Shown: positions 46,414 through 58,754 of the stretch, in pieces
Position numbering within the stretch: the first letter of the stretch is position 1
How the letters are laid out: the number at the start of each line of letters is the position of its first letter
From: Rhypophila decipiens
Taxonomy: Eukaryota > Ascomycota > Sordariomycetes > Sordariales > Naviculisporaceae
Direction: 5' to 3'
Length of the DNA stretch: 64,000 nucleotides
NCBI GenBank assembly: GCA_033297075.1
Contig: MU858058.1
Span: 62,001-126,000, forward strand
Program-made: the position numbers and the translations under genes
Notes under the pieces: model-generated
The model's input: the letters and a program-made list of their open reading frames with translations, nothing else
Databases searched by the model: none
What the model was told of the DNA's origin: nothing

Positions 46414-47644
46414 AACTACTGCCATCTTATTTCTGTTGAGCAGATTCCAGCAGTTGCGGCGTGTGTCCCGATAATATACCCAGCTGGCTTTGTGTCGTTT
46501 ACCGATTCCCTGATCCACGTGGCGACATCGCTCATCATTGTTCTTTCAATAGCATGTACTCTTACCTGACTTTGCTTTCGGTTCTTGGCTTTATGCATTG
46601 ATGGTGTTTTGGGGTCTTCATTCCTTGTTTATATATATTTGTATATTTGTGATTTGGTCTAACCTGGAGGGATGGCCGGCATACGGACGAGACCTGATGA
46701 ACTGTTTAAAAAAATGGGTTTCAGTATAGTAATAATGCGAGTCTGATCTGGAGCAACAAGCACTTGATCTTCGTCCCTTGCGTCAGTGGATCACCATGGT
46801 TCACAATGCTCATTTCTTTGCCTGAAATATTGGACTATATTTCGTTTCTGCTGGACGTCAATATGCTCCTCAGCGGGAATAGACAGTATCGCCAGAGCGG
46901 ATAAAATGTATCTCATACCTAAGGTATATCTTGTGTAAGATATTCATAACTCATTGAAGTAAAAGAAAGGCATGACAAAAAAAACTGATACTACATTATA
47001 ACCAGAAATGCAGAATATGACGAGAAACAGGCTCCAAAACCGACCCAAACGAAGATGTCTACCACATGCTCAACGCTCGCTTGTGCTTTATGACAATAAA
47101 AATGACATTTGGTAGCACCTGAAATGCGCAATCGACTTCTTTGGCTTCGCTTCATTGTAAACCCTTCATGTTCGAACCCTCCTTTGGACCGATCTGCCTT
47201 GAGATCTTGGATTACTGGTCGGAATGGTCGTTCTCATGGCTATCCATCCATGTACTCCAGTTATACCTCCAAAAATTTCTAGGTCGTATCTTAATGGACC
47301 TCAGGGTGAAATTTTCCACCTTGGTACATCATTGAAGTTTGAAGCCAAATCAAAATGCTCAATGGCCTTTTCATGAAGAACAACAGTGTCTGTCTTGTGG
47401 TGTTTCCCGGTAGACACTCTCTGGCATGCACAAAATGTTACCCCTCGTCAGTTCTATGTTGCTGGCGCGGAGGTTGGATGTCATGGACTGGTGAATACCG
47501 CATAACTACGCAACCAATTCTGTGTAGTTGCTGGCTAGCGTGCATATGTGGCCGTGGTAGTTCTTAGGCAGAGGCAGACGGGCCTCCCCCCTGCCTTTGT
47601 TGGCCCGTGAAGGACACGGCTAGAGCCGTAAATCTGGGGTAAAC
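46414..47644. other. Convergent intergenic region between rcf2 and kelch genes
   Basis: Both genes run into this 1.2 kb, which should contain two 3' UTRs. It is A/T-rich between about 46620 and 47150, with words such as tatatatatttgtatatttg at 46631. No gene is supported. Confidence 0.5.
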
Positions 47645-49414
47645 CTAAACTTCAATAGTGAAGTGGCTGATCTGCGAGTAGTACGCATGCACGGCTAGCT
47701 CGAGGATCCAGGCGTCGCCGAATACATCACTGCCGTCGAAACCTCCAATCATCAACAGCCTGCTATCGTAAAGCACCGTGCCGTGGTAGCCTCTCCCGCT
47801 GGGCGGGAGACCGTAGACCTTGCGTTTGTCCCACGACATGGTCACCAAGTTGAGCAGTAAAACGTCGTTCGAATACTCGTTTCCGTCGTGGCCGCCAATG
47901 ACGAACAGGTACGAACCCACGATCGTCGCGGTATGTGATAACCGGCGGAAGGTCACCGGGATGCTGACGGCCTTCCAGATGGACGTCTCCACGTCGTATA
48001 CCCAGACGTCGTTGAAGCATTCCCCGCCGTCCGAGCCGCCGTATATGATGAGCTTGCTGCCCACCATATTGGCAGTATGGTATCCTCTTGCTTTTGGCCG
48101 GAGTTCTTTGGACCCGGCACCGGCAGGGACCATCGTTTCGTCGGACCGATTGCTGCTACCAGACGAGGGCGGGCCCGAGACCAGCTTCCACGACATTTTG
48201 TTCATGTCACTGACGTCGAGCCGCCAGATATCGTTCAGCGCCCTGACACCATCGCCGCCACCAAATACATAGATGCCGTTCTTGTATAAGCATGCCGTAT
48301 GCGCTCGCCGCTTGGAAGGCATCTTGTCGCCGAGTATCCTCGGCTTGGACCAGCGGAAATTTACTGTGTCCAGCACGTAGACGTCGTTGTAATACGCTGG
48401 CCCATCACCTCCTCCAAAGATCACCAGCTTCTTCCCGACGGCGGTGCAAGTCATTGCTCGTAGCGGAACCGGCACATCACCCACCACATGCGGCGCCGAC
48501 CAGTAGAATGCATCGGCGTCCAGGACATACAAGGCGTTGAAACAGGCTCGAGAATCGCAACCGCCAAACACATACACATTGGAACCGACGAGCGTCGTCG
48601 TATGGGCACGTAGCGCTGTGTGTGGGGCCCCAGACACGGGGGCTCGGCTCCAGTACATGCCGGATGACGGCGCAGCCGGTACATCCGGAGCCGTCCGGGG
48701 ATCCGCCAACGGTGGGAAGGGGGTATATACACCTGCCCCCTTTGCAGGCGTCCCACGAGGCGCGCTCACCCGTGTGTTGTTCGGATGTGGGGCAGACCCA
48801 ACACCAGTTCTGCTGGCTATAGCAGAAGTGGAGCGTAACCCTGTCGGGCGCCGCCCGGTATTGCTGCCACTCCCAGTGGTGTCTTTTCCACTGCCTGCCG
48901 AGGAGTCCGGGCGATCCTGAGTCGACGTTACGCTGGTCGGCTCGGCATTGTTGTCACTGACATTGCTTACTTGACGTGCGGACGTCGGCGTTTGGGTCTT
49001 GGAGGAGGCGGCGGAGAAGGAGGGCTGAGGACGAGAAGCGGAGAGTGAGGCCACGAAGGAGGCAGAAACAGCTACCGGAGTGCCTCCTCCAGCAGCAGAC
49101 TGAGAACGCTGGCGGATTGCGAGCTCGGAGGGTCTGCGGCGGCGGTCCTGACTTTTGGACGATAGGTGACCGGGAGTGTGTGAGCGGGGTATCGGCGGTG
49201 CGCGATCCTGGAGGGCGTGTGTGCGCGAGTTGGTGGGTATATCGGTCGTGTCGAACTCGGGTGTGGTTGGTAGAAGGGGTGCCCGAGCATCGGTCGGCGA
49301 GCTGGCACTGGATATCTTTTGGGAGCGCATAACCTTTGTTCTCTGTGGCGACTGCAGCGCATCGTCTCTGTCTCGTCCGATACCTGCTGAGGCGGCTCTG
49401 GCCAGGTCAGCCAT
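47645..49414 (-). CDS. Kelch-repeat protein with disordered N-terminus
   Basis: A single uninterrupted exon of 589 residues from ATG 49414. Residues 1-230 are Ser/Thr/Pro/Arg-rich and appear disordered. From about residue 250 a kelch propeller follows, with five to six blades that carry the usual signature (hydrophobic strand, VFGG/IFGG/VIGG or IIYGG, then N/D-hydrophobic and a Trp four to five residues later): NVYVFGGCDSRACFNALYVL, KLVIFGGGDGPAYYNDVYVLD, GIYVFGGGDGVRALNDIWRLD, KLIIYGGSDGGECFNDVWVYD, YLFVIGGHDGNEYSNDVLLLN and RLLMIGGFDGSDVFGDAWILE. The protein ends shortly after the last blade, with no BTB, coiled coil or other partner domain. Family resemblance is to fungal kelch-only proteins of unknown job; no function can be assigned. 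A second kelch protein lies 9 kb downstream (58755-61170) but with a BTB domain, so they are not simple paralogues. Confidence 0.85.
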   Translation of the reverse strand: MADLARAASAGIGRDRDDALQSPQRTKVMRSQKISSASSPTDARAPLLPTTPEFDTTDIPTNSRTHALQDRAPPIPRSHTPGHLSSKSQDRRRRPSELAIRQRSQSAAGGGTPVAVSASFVASLSASRPQPSFSAASSKTQTPTSARQVSNVSDNNAEPTSVTSTQDRPDSSAGSGKDTTGSGSNTGRRPTGLRSTSAIASRTGVGSAPHPNNTRVSAPRGTPAKGAGVYTPFPPLADPRTAPDVPAAPSSGMYWSRAPVSGAPHTALRAHTTTLVGSNVYVFGGCDSRACFNALYVLDADAFYWSAPHVVGDVPVPLRAMTCTAVGKKLVIFGGGDGPAYYNDVYVLDTVNFRWSKPRILGDKMPSKRRAHTACLYKNGIYVFGGGDGVRALNDIWRLDVSDMNKMSWKLVSGPPSSGSSNRSDETMVPAGAGSKELRPKARGYHTANMVGSKLIIYGGSDGGECFNDVWVYDVETSIWKAVSIPVTFRRLSHTATIVGSYLFVIGGHDGNEYSNDVLLLNLVTMSWDKRKVYGLPPSGRGYHGTVLYDSRLLMIGGFDGSDVFGDAWILELAVHAYYSQISHFTIEV

Positions 49415-50538
49415 TGTGGGATCGCCTTATCATTTCTCGCGCATTCAAAGGCTGATATGGGCTCGGCACAGCGGCAGTCGATGACTCGTATGTTAAACCC
49501 CTCTCTTGAGGCTCTTCCAGTGTGTGCCGGGCTGCGTTCGAGGGTGAGGGTGCGGGCGCGCACTCAACCGAGTATTTCTCTGGAGGGTGGTCGTGTCAGT
49601 GTTTTGGTGAGGTTGATCATTTCGGCCTACCAGCCTACCTTCTCTTAAGTTGCATCCGATGTGTGCATTGCTCACTCGACCTCACTCCAACCTTTGATTG
49701 GAGGGGGCACCTCAGGTGTCGCAGATGTCAGCCCTCAACTGCGGGCCCTTGCATTGGGTGTTAACCGGATGGCAAGGGGCCATCATATTTAGGGGCTGAC
49801 TAGCTCTTTTGGGCACTGTAGAACGTGGGAGGAACATGTTTTCTCTCCACAAACTTCCGTCCGATGACACCTCTGTTGCCATTTGGAAAAGGGTCCTTTT
49901 CCCTATTGGAAAAAAGAAAAGAAAAATCAAACGAGCACGGGGAAGAAACGGTCAAGAGTCGGCTGCCATGCACTTTGATCGAAACAGGTTATACCGCACA
50001 AGGTATCCGTAAACTGGGCATGATCCCACCTTTGCCAGTAGCCCTAGCAAGGTTACTGATGTGGGTGGACCTGCCAGACTTTTGCTCCGGATTTACCGAA
50101 TGTCGTCCAGCAATGCATGCATGACCTGAATAGTTCATCTGGACTGTAAAATACGTATCGTTCCAGAGTACCACTACACCAGTAACTGATTTGAACGTGA
50201 ATTTCAGATAAATTCCATCCACCAAATTTCGTGAAAAGAATCATCTGAACTCCATATTCCCCTCGCATGAACCACCTAAAAGCTGCCAAGCTACTACCGA
50301 CGTAATTGTTCGGAGCTTAACTCGCTCAAGGGCTGAAGCCGTTGAACAGCCCACTAACACAACCCTGTTTCCCTACTGAGAAATACCCCACAGTGGGGCT
50401 GCCTCGAGACAGCGCAAACTGCTGCACTGGTTTTCATTCAAGATACGGGTTTACAATCACACTGGCGTCCTTTTGAAACCCTGGACTCGGCGAACCTCTT
50501 ACCAACAACATCCAAGAAGGCTCTAGTCTGTGACGAAA
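49415..50538. promoter_or_regulatory. Shared divergent promoter region of the kelch gene and dus3
   Basis: The kelch gene reads left and dus3 reads right from this 1.1 kb. It contains several in-frame-looking short open frames but no domain. No RNA gene was recognised. Confidence 0.5.
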
Positions 50539-52818
50539 ATGGCCGATTCTCCTACGACAGCATTGAAACGGTCTGAAGACCAGCTCGAGAGTTCCCACAA
50601 TGGCAATCTTGAGAACGGAACCCCCGCTACCGGGAATGGTCTGTCGACCGACGAGCCGGCTCTTAAGCGGGTACGCCTTGATGAGCCAAACAGACCTCGG
50701 GAGAGAATCAAGGGTGTGGCTCCGATCAAAGAAGAGTACGTATCACTCTGGTAATGCGTTTGGTCAAACTAGCAGGCTAACTCACCTTCAGATATCTCAT
50801 TTTGAACCCCGGCCAGTCTGCTCCTGTCGGCGAGGAGCCTGCTGTGGATGATGATGCCGCTGAAGGCCAGGCTTATGACCCCAGAGATCAGCAGCAGAAC
50901 TCTCAACAGGGCGGTAAGCGGAAGAAGCAGAAAGGCCAGAATAAGGAGAGAGAATTTGGTACTTTCTCCGACGCAGTGCGCCTCTGCAACTCTGTAGCAT
51001 GGACTCCAGAATTCTCTCCACGCCCCTGCAAATTCGGAGACCGCTGCAATGCCCTTCACGATATTCGAAAGTATTTGAGTGAAGGCCGGCGGCCCGATCT
51101 CGAGACATTTGGCGGCAAATGCCCAGTGTACGAGACACATGGCACGTGTTCTTCAGGTTGGCGCTGCCTCTATGTGAGAAGCCACATGGAGGAGATTGAG
51201 CGCGAGGATGGGCGCAAGGAACTTGTTCTCAAGGGCGATTCCAGCAAAACCACCGATGACGAACCCGGTGAGGCAAGATTGGGGGTAGTGAACGTCGTGC
51301 CTCCTCAAGTCAAAATCGAGCTTTCAAAAAAGAAAACTGTGTGGGAAAAATCCGAGCGGTACCTCGAATGGATGGCCAAAGACACCGAACTTGCCCGGAA
51401 ACACTATCACAAGAAAAAGGATGACACCAGTGAGCAGAACGACTATCGGGCGCAGTATGTAGAGCCTCCATTCAAGCCCTCAGAGAAGCGGAAGGTCTAC
51501 TTTGGTCCCGAGACGCCAGTTCTTGCCCCATTGACGACGCAAGGAAACCTGCCTTTCCGCCGGCTGTGTGTCGAGTTAGGGGCTCAAGTTACCTATTCCG
51601 AGATGGCTCTGGGACTTCCACTACTCCAAGGCCAAAAGGCCGATTGGACCTTGATGAGGGCTCATGAAAGTGAAATCACGCCTCCTCGGTTCAATCCAAG
51701 CGGGCCGGTCGTCCAAGGCTATGACAACTCGAATGACCTCAAGTTCGGTGTGCAGATCACAGCCCATGCACCCTGGATTGCTGTTAAAGCGACTGAGGCG
51801 TTGACCAGGTTTCTACCACACCTTCGCGTCGTCGATTTGAACTGCGGCTGTCCTGTCGATATGATCTACAAATCTGGTGCGGGATCTGCGTTGCTGGATG
51901 CCCCGGCCAAGTTGGAGCGGATGATCAGAGGCATGAATGTTGTTTCTGGCGAAGTCCCAATCACGACCAAGATCAGGATGGGAGTCAAGGATGACAAGCT
52001 CACAGCTCAGAAACTTATTGAGCGTCTGGCTCTCGGCAGCGCCGACACTCGTGAGCAACTGGGTGCCCCGGGCTGCGCAGCTGTCACCTTACACGGTCGT
52101 ACACGCCAGCAGCGATACACCAAGGCTGCGGACTACAATTATATTGCCCAATGCGCCGTTGCGATAAAGGAATACAACAGACAACTGGATGCTGTGGCCG
52201 ACACCATTAAGGAGCCTGACGAAAGCACTTTGCCAAATGGAGGAAAGATGTACTTCATTGGAAATGGCGACCTGTACAGCCACGTCGACTACTACAGTCA
52301 GCTCGAAAAGACAGGAGTCGACGCCCTGATGCTCGGCCGAGGCCCATTGATAAAGCCATGGCTGTTCTCCGAGATCGAACAAGGTCAATACCTCGACAAG
52401 TCGGCAGCTGAGCGTCTGACGTATGTGGAGAAGTTCGCTCGCTACGGCATGGAGGCCTGGGGATCGGACGAGCTGGGTATCAACTACACCAGACGCTTCA
52501 TGCTGGAGTGGCTCAGCTTCTTCACGAGATACATTCCTATCGGCGTGCTTGAACACCTGCCTCCCGTTCTCAATGATCGGCCTCCAGCTTACCGGGCACG
52601 CGATGACCTGGAGACTCTCCTTACAAGTAAGAACTATAAGGACTGGATCAAGATCAGGTACGTACATCAATCATTATCATTGAACATAGAGGACCTTGTT
52701 ATGCTAATCTGCAATGCTTTTTTCCCACAGCGAGATGTTCCTCGGACCAGCCCCACCAAACTTCAAATTCCAGCCCAAGCACAAGTCCAACAGCTACGAG
52801 ATCGAAGCGGAAGGATAA
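50539..52818 (+). CDS. dus3: tRNA-dihydrouridine(47) synthase Dus3
   Basis: Three exons, 50539-50735, 50792-52657 and 52731-52818, give 716 residues. Introns are 56 and 73 nt and both junctions are in frame, the last giving [22 protein letters not shown]. Two CCCH-type zinc-finger segments characteristic of Dus3 lie at about residues 145-200 ([16 protein letters not shown] and [22 protein letters not shown]). The flavin-dependent TIM-barrel domain follows, with [16 protein letters not shown] near 310, [11 protein letters not shown] near 413-423 (Cys419 is the expected catalytic acid), [20 protein letters not shown] and IGNGDLYS, then [14 protein letters not shown]. Dus3 uses FMN and NAD(P)H to reduce uridine 47 in the variable loop of cytoplasmic tRNAs. 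Size agrees with yeast Dus3 (668). The start is the first ATG in frame; the N-terminus is low-complexity. Confidence 0.95.
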
Positions 52819-55800
52819 AATGAGGAAGGTATCACGACAACAGCCGAGGAATGAAAATGTGCGCCTCTGCGATGTGGATGTGTTGGCTGGGTCATCAAGA
52901 CATTCTTCATGCTTGTCTTTCAGGCTGCAAGGTGACTTGCTTTCGGCCTGCCCGCCAACGTGACGAGTCTCACACAAATGCAAAGCATCAAGCCCTCAAT
53001 CAAGATGGGCTGCATGCTAAGTTAGGCGCGTCATTCCGTTGATTTGAAGGCAGAATAGAGAAACATAGAAGTAACTGCCCTTGCTGTTGTCCTTTCGTTC
53101 GTCCCTGCCTATGTGCCCAGAAATCGCCATCGTAAAGTCTCAGTTGGAAACGCAGATCTTTTAAATGGAAACCGATTGAGTAGGTCGTACAAGCCAGCAC
53201 TCCGTGGTAGACGTGGGTAGGCAGGTAGACCAGGTTGATGCTTGGCCGTGAACTACGTACAAGCCGCCCTTAAATCAGTCTTCATTCTGACCCGAGACAG
53301 GCCACCTTGTAAGGATGGAAATCTTGAATCTGACTCGGTTTTGCATGGCGTCTTGTGAGGATCTCGAGTGATTTGGTTAAAGGAATATAATGCCCTCCTT
53401 TCTCTAGCGATGCCGTAGTGGGTGTAATGGAGCCAAGTAGGCATAAAGTCAAGCTGTGTATACATTGTACAACTGCTGCTTACCAGATTTATACTTGGGG
53501 ATACGTCTGGCAACTTGCCACGGCTGGGACAGCAGGTAACCGATATACGAGTTGGTTGCGTACCAAGCAACAACTTTTGTTGTAAGAGCACGACATCTGG
53601 CCAGGCGACCGCCACGATTTGATTGGAAAGAGTCAAACCACCAGGTTGAATGTTTAAGGCCGAGACATGGTGGTTGCACTGCGTGGCTCTTGTTTTCGAA
53701 ACCCACAGGCAGGACCGCCGTTTGTTCGGCGAGCCGTGAACCGAGAGGCGTTGCCTGCCTTGGCAACCTTTGAGGTTTTCCAATCTCTTCTATTGAGCCG
53801 AGATTCCCGATGTTTAGGGGATATTTGGTGGCGTAGAACTGAAAGAAGAAGGTGGGAGTGGTATGTTCAGAGTCCCGTTCCGACTTTGGGGGGGCAGGAG
53901 AAGGTTCAATCTCGGGGCACACAAACCGGAATCGGGTCTTTTTCTGCTCCTTCCTTTGGATGGCATTGGCTTTCCCTTTTCATGGAGTCAGTTCTTGGGA
54001 GATTCCTCTCCGGCGACGCACATTCAGCACGTCGACGCTGTCAGGAGATCTGAGCTGGGATCTCGAACAGTCAACAAACCGTTGTGGCTTATTCATAGAT
54101 GATCGAAAGATATTGGCGATCAAGCAATATATTTCATAAAATAAGGGGCGTGGAGTTTGGTTCATCCCAAGACACCACATTTCCATGGTATTTTTCGAAC
54201 TGGGAATATCCTTCCACCGCTGTTAGAGATCTTGAAATGCTTTGAGCAGTTTTTGGATAGGGACAATCCCTCATACAGGCATTGGCAATTTGTCATTGAG
54301 TACATCCTTACCTACCCCATGTACTTAGTTGTTACTGACTTAGATCTGCAGCTCAAACAACAGCTTTTCTTGGATGGCTGGTAAGAGAGGTATCTCGACC
54401 GGGCAACAGGGTCAGAGGCACCACGGATTTGTTTTCGTAGCACACCACCACTCTTCACCATGCTCTACTGCGCAAGAAAACGAGTCCGTAGTGAGTTCAC
54501 AAGCATGATCCCAGATTTTCCCGATTCCCACCCCCCGTACCAGTACCTTGTTGTCATGTAGCTTCTTCAACGACACCAACAACATCAGGGAGTATTTGGA
54601 ACCTCCATAGACGGTGAATGACAAATAAGCTAATTTAACATCTCAGCCCATCTCCCCAGAGACGAACTGCCTCTTTCAGGCTCTCACATCTGTGCCTATC
54701 CGTGTCTCTTCTGCTCACATGACATACGGCAGTCTGCCGCCGTGGTTCGCGCTCCCGGTCTCCAGCTTCAGGATGAAAGCAAGGACGCAGTGGCACCCCC
54801 GGTCTTGCTGGGACTTCCTTGTCCTTGTTCTCCAACCCTTCGGTGCCACGACCTACACAGGAGGCTTATTGTAGTGGGTTGTACAACATCTTTTGCTCAC
54901 GAAGAAAGGGCAAGCAAGCGGTAAAGCATGCCCTCCTGGCAATGCTGTTCAAGACCGGCGAGTTCCAAGATGACCATTACTCGGTGATTCTTTGCTAGAA
55001 GCTGTGTATCAGGCATTATTAACATAGTGTTGCCCCCCCTCACCCCTATCTGCTGTGCACAGGGGCAGTTTGATACCACAAACTACTGCTGTATTCGATC
55101 GCCACATAACTACTATGCTCTGTCGTGATGGGTATCATTAGGCTCGCATGAACTGCTGTTGTATGGTTAGGTAGAAAGATGATACGTGAAGCAGAAACAC
55201 ATGCAACGAGCTTGAAAGCGAGCAGCAAGGCGGTGTGCTTACCGAGGAATAGAATCCGTGATATTCCCGACCCAGGCAAACTCTTGATCTCATGTTCGTT
55301 CATTATCTCCAGTTTGTGAACATCATTTACATAAATGATTCCAACACCATAGCAGGAACTTAATCCCGTAAGTACTTGGTACGGTAAGCTACGATTACTG
55401 ACTGAATATTGCCGGACTGTATTTCCATGATAACCTCGATCATTGCTTATCCGCCTGCAGTTGATCAACCTCACCGACCTACGGAACTAGGTACCTTCCT
55501 CTTTTGAACTCACTCGGGATACAATGCCATGCAGCTCGCCAGAAAACCTTGGAGTTAAACTTACCTCGCATTCTGATAGAAACTCGCACTCTGTCCCGTC
55601 CCCATGGTTGCATCCAATGCTCTTACCGAGAAAGAAGAAAGCTTGTACGAACCTACTTCACATGCTTCACACCCCTTTCCTTCACCCCTTACCCACACCG
55701 ATCTTTGTAACCGCTGTGAGCTAGGCCCTGGAATTACACCATGGGGTTATCTTGCTCCCGACTGCATTGGCCATCTTCTCATATGGACAAAGGTAGCACT

Positions 55801-56330
55801 ACCTTGTCCAGACTCACCACGGTCCCCATGTTTGTTCTTTCTCTTTTAAGAAGAGCGGGAATTGTCATTCATGAGCCTCAGCCAGCCACACCATTCTGCA
55901 ATCTAATATGGTATCCCGATCCAAGATGACACGGGAATAAATCCGTTGGTATTCTACGGGCATGACAGACATATACACTCCCCCTCCCACCTCTCAAGCT
56001 ATTTATGTGATCTTACACATTTTCACTCTGCTCTAAGAAGTTCTCAGACATTCACATATCTTGCCAGCCTTTTGGGACCCAAATGAGCCGCCTGCTCAAT
56101 ATTTGACTACCTGTCGGCTTTGAGAATCCAAATCCACGCCCTACCCTAAAGACAGCTAGACAAGGGAAGAAAAAACTTAGGCCAACAAGACCAAAAGGAC
56201 TGACTAAGCTGGACCTTGAAGATACGATTCCTCATCCTACTGTCCCAAAGATTATCCGAGCAAGTGCCGGTATTCTCTTCGGGCCTGGTGTGGCCCCAGT
56301 ACTTTCTCAAATCACCAAACCCAAATCACG
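52819..56330. other. 3.5 kb intergenic region between dus3 and the permease gene
   Basis: Both genes are on the plus strand. Longest open frames are about 140-175 codons (for example minus strand 53253-53783 and 55046-55474), with no domain or plausible splicing. The last few hundred bases (from about 55940) are C/T-rich and likely the permease promoter. No tRNA or repeat was recognised. Confidence 0.5.
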
Positions 56331-58012
56331 ATGGACATCTTCTCGACCCCAATCAGGGACAAAGACCCGGAGGGTGGACGCTTCGAGACAGTCTCTTTCG
56401 ACAACCCCTCGATAATCACCGAGAAGGCCATCCACAACGATGACTTCTACGCCGGCGATACCTGGTACACCAAGCTGCAGAGGGCGGCGGGAAAGCTCGG
56501 GGTAGAAGAACGTGGTATCGAGCGGGTGCCCAGTGATGAAAGGACAGACACGAGCGCCTCCAAGATGGCAACTGTGGTAAGTGGATTGCCTCTTTCTCGA
56601 CCCCGATCCTGTGCTGATTTATGATATAATAGTGGCTCTCAGCCAACATGGTGGTGTCTTCGTTCGCTGTTGGCGCTATTGGCATCACCATCTTCGGTCT
56701 AGGATTTGTAGAAGCGGCCTTGACCATCTTCTTTATCAACGTCCTTGGGATCCTTCCCAACTGCTTCTTCGCTACTTTTGGCCCAAGGTTTGGCCTCCGC
56801 CAGATGGTCTTGTCTCGCTTTTATTTCGGATACTATGGAGTAAAAATAGGTGAGTTCTCACTTGTCGTTTATTGACAGAATACGGCCGCAAAGACAAAGT
56901 CTAACAAAGACTTACTGGAAACAGCCGCGATGGTCAATGTCATTATATGCATCGGCTGGTCCTCGGTGAACGTGATTGTCGGGGCCCAACTATTCCACGC
57001 CATCAACTCTGATATGCCAGGGTGGGCAGGGATTCTTCTCATCGCTATTTTGACCCTGATAATCTGCGTTTTCGGATACAGGATCGTCCACGTGTACGAA
57101 CGCTACGCCTGGATCCCAATCTTCATCATCTTCCTCATCGTCCTCGGCCAGTTCGCACACTCTGGCGAGTTTGACACCCTCCTTCCCCTCAGAACAGGCA
57201 CGGCATCGGCCGGCTCTGTCCTCTCATTCGCAGGCGCCATATACGGCTTCGGATCGGGATGGTGTGTTGTTGCGGCAGATTACACCGTGTACCAGCCCGT
57301 CAGCCGCTCGCGAGTATCCGTCTTTTTCTGGACCTTTTCAGGTCTCATCTTCCCTCTCCTCTTCGCCCAGCTCCTCGGCGCGGCCGTCGCAACCGCAACC
57401 GTCCATAATCCCGAATTCCAAACCAACTACGCAGAGTCCGGCATCGGCGGTCTATTCTCAACAGTCCTGATTCCGCCTTTTGGCCGGTTCGGCGAATTCT
57501 GCCTCGCAATCCTCGCCCTCTCCATCACGGCAAACAACTGCCCCAACATCTACTCCGTCTCCTTGTCCCTCCAGGTCCTGGCCCAAAAGACACAAAACAT
57601 CCCGCGCTTCGTGTGGACCTGCATTGCCACTGGGATATACATTGCAATCTCGATCCCGGGATATGACCGTTTCCACGCCTGGCTCGAGAATTTCATGCTG
57701 ATTATTGCTTATTGGCTGGGCATATACGAGGGCATCGCTCTGTCCGAGCATTTCGTCTTTCGCCGCGGGTTCGGCGGGTATATCCCCGAGGATTATACCA
57801 ATCCCAGCGCGCTACCGCCGGGTATTGCCGCCACATTAGCTATCTGCTTTGGGGTCTTGGGGACGGTGCTGGGTATGTCGCAGGTTTGGTTCACCGGACC
57901 GATCAGCAAGTTGGCGGGCAACGGGGATATCGGGTTCGAGCTGGCTTTTGGGTTTTCGTCGGTCGTGTATATCGCTTTGAGAGCGGTCGAGAAGAGTTAT
58001 TTTGGGAGGTAA
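56331..58012 (+). CDS. NCS1-family purine-cytosine permease (Fcy2/FcyB-like)
   Basis: Three exons, 56331-56576, 56633-56849 and 56925-58012, encode 516 residues. The joins give MATVWLSANMVVSSFAVGAIG and YGVKIAAMVNVIICIGW in frame; introns are 56 and 75 nt. The protein has an acidic hydrophilic N-terminus (about 60 residues), then about 12 hydrophobic helices. Landmarks of the fungal FCY subfamily include WLSANMVVSSF (helix 1), GPRFGLRQMVLSRFYFGYYG, GWSSVNVIVGAQL, SGWCVVAADYTVYQP, and ALSITANNCPNIYSVSLSLQV in the substrate-helix region. Length is close to yeast Fcy2 (533). Members import cytosine, adenine, guanine or hypoxanthine by proton symport at the plasma membrane; which substrate applies here cannot be read from sequence alone. 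Fungi usually carry several paralogues, so no gene symbol is assigned. Confidence 0.9.
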
Positions 58013-58754
58013 TGATTTGCTTTTTTTCTGTTCCTTTCTTTTCTTTTGTTTTTATATGAATTCTTGGGATCTCGGGGTGGTTGGCTGGCTTGAATAAAAG
58101 GGTGTGGAAGGATAACTGTCATGTCATATATATACCATTATGGTTGAATTTTGTAATTGGATTTTCTCTGTCCTGGCAAGTTTGTCGTCTTATATAGTAT
58201 AATTAACCACTTCGAAACATGTTGCTTCACGAGTGAAATCTGGGCATCTCTTCGTGATTAGTGCTTCTGTAGTTCCTCTGCTGTCGATAGTCAAGTCAAA
58301 TGCCGTTACTCTAGCCTACGATACACTCGAATATCAGTCCCAGAACAGACGAGATGTAATGGAAGCTAGGGAGTGAGAGGAGGATGAAAAACAACGCCAC
58401 GTAAGGTATGTAAACGGTCTTATGTTGGTAAGCTATGTAAAGTATGTACATATCTAATAGGTATTGTCATAGGTCCCATAGACACATGTCCAAATCAATA
58501 ACCATGGACCAAACCAAACGAAAATGAAACAAAAACTCCACACCAAAACCATCGAAACCACAGGTCTAGACGTAAAAAACACAATCCCCCACCCAACCAT
58601 GACTTGTGTCAAAAATGCCAGAAGTATCAAAAGAATAGAGCCTCCCAGTATAAAAAGGTTGAAGGACCACTTAGTGTCCCCCTAAACATCCTGAATGTCC
58701 GGTATGCCACATCGTCTCCCAGAGGTCCACAGTTTCAGATATGTGCCTGCCTAC
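58013..58754. other. Convergent intergenic region between permease and Ral2-like genes
   Basis: Both genes run into this 740 bp and their 3' UTRs should be here. It is A/T-rich with a T-rich run just after the permease stop (58019-58050). No gene is supported. Confidence 0.5.
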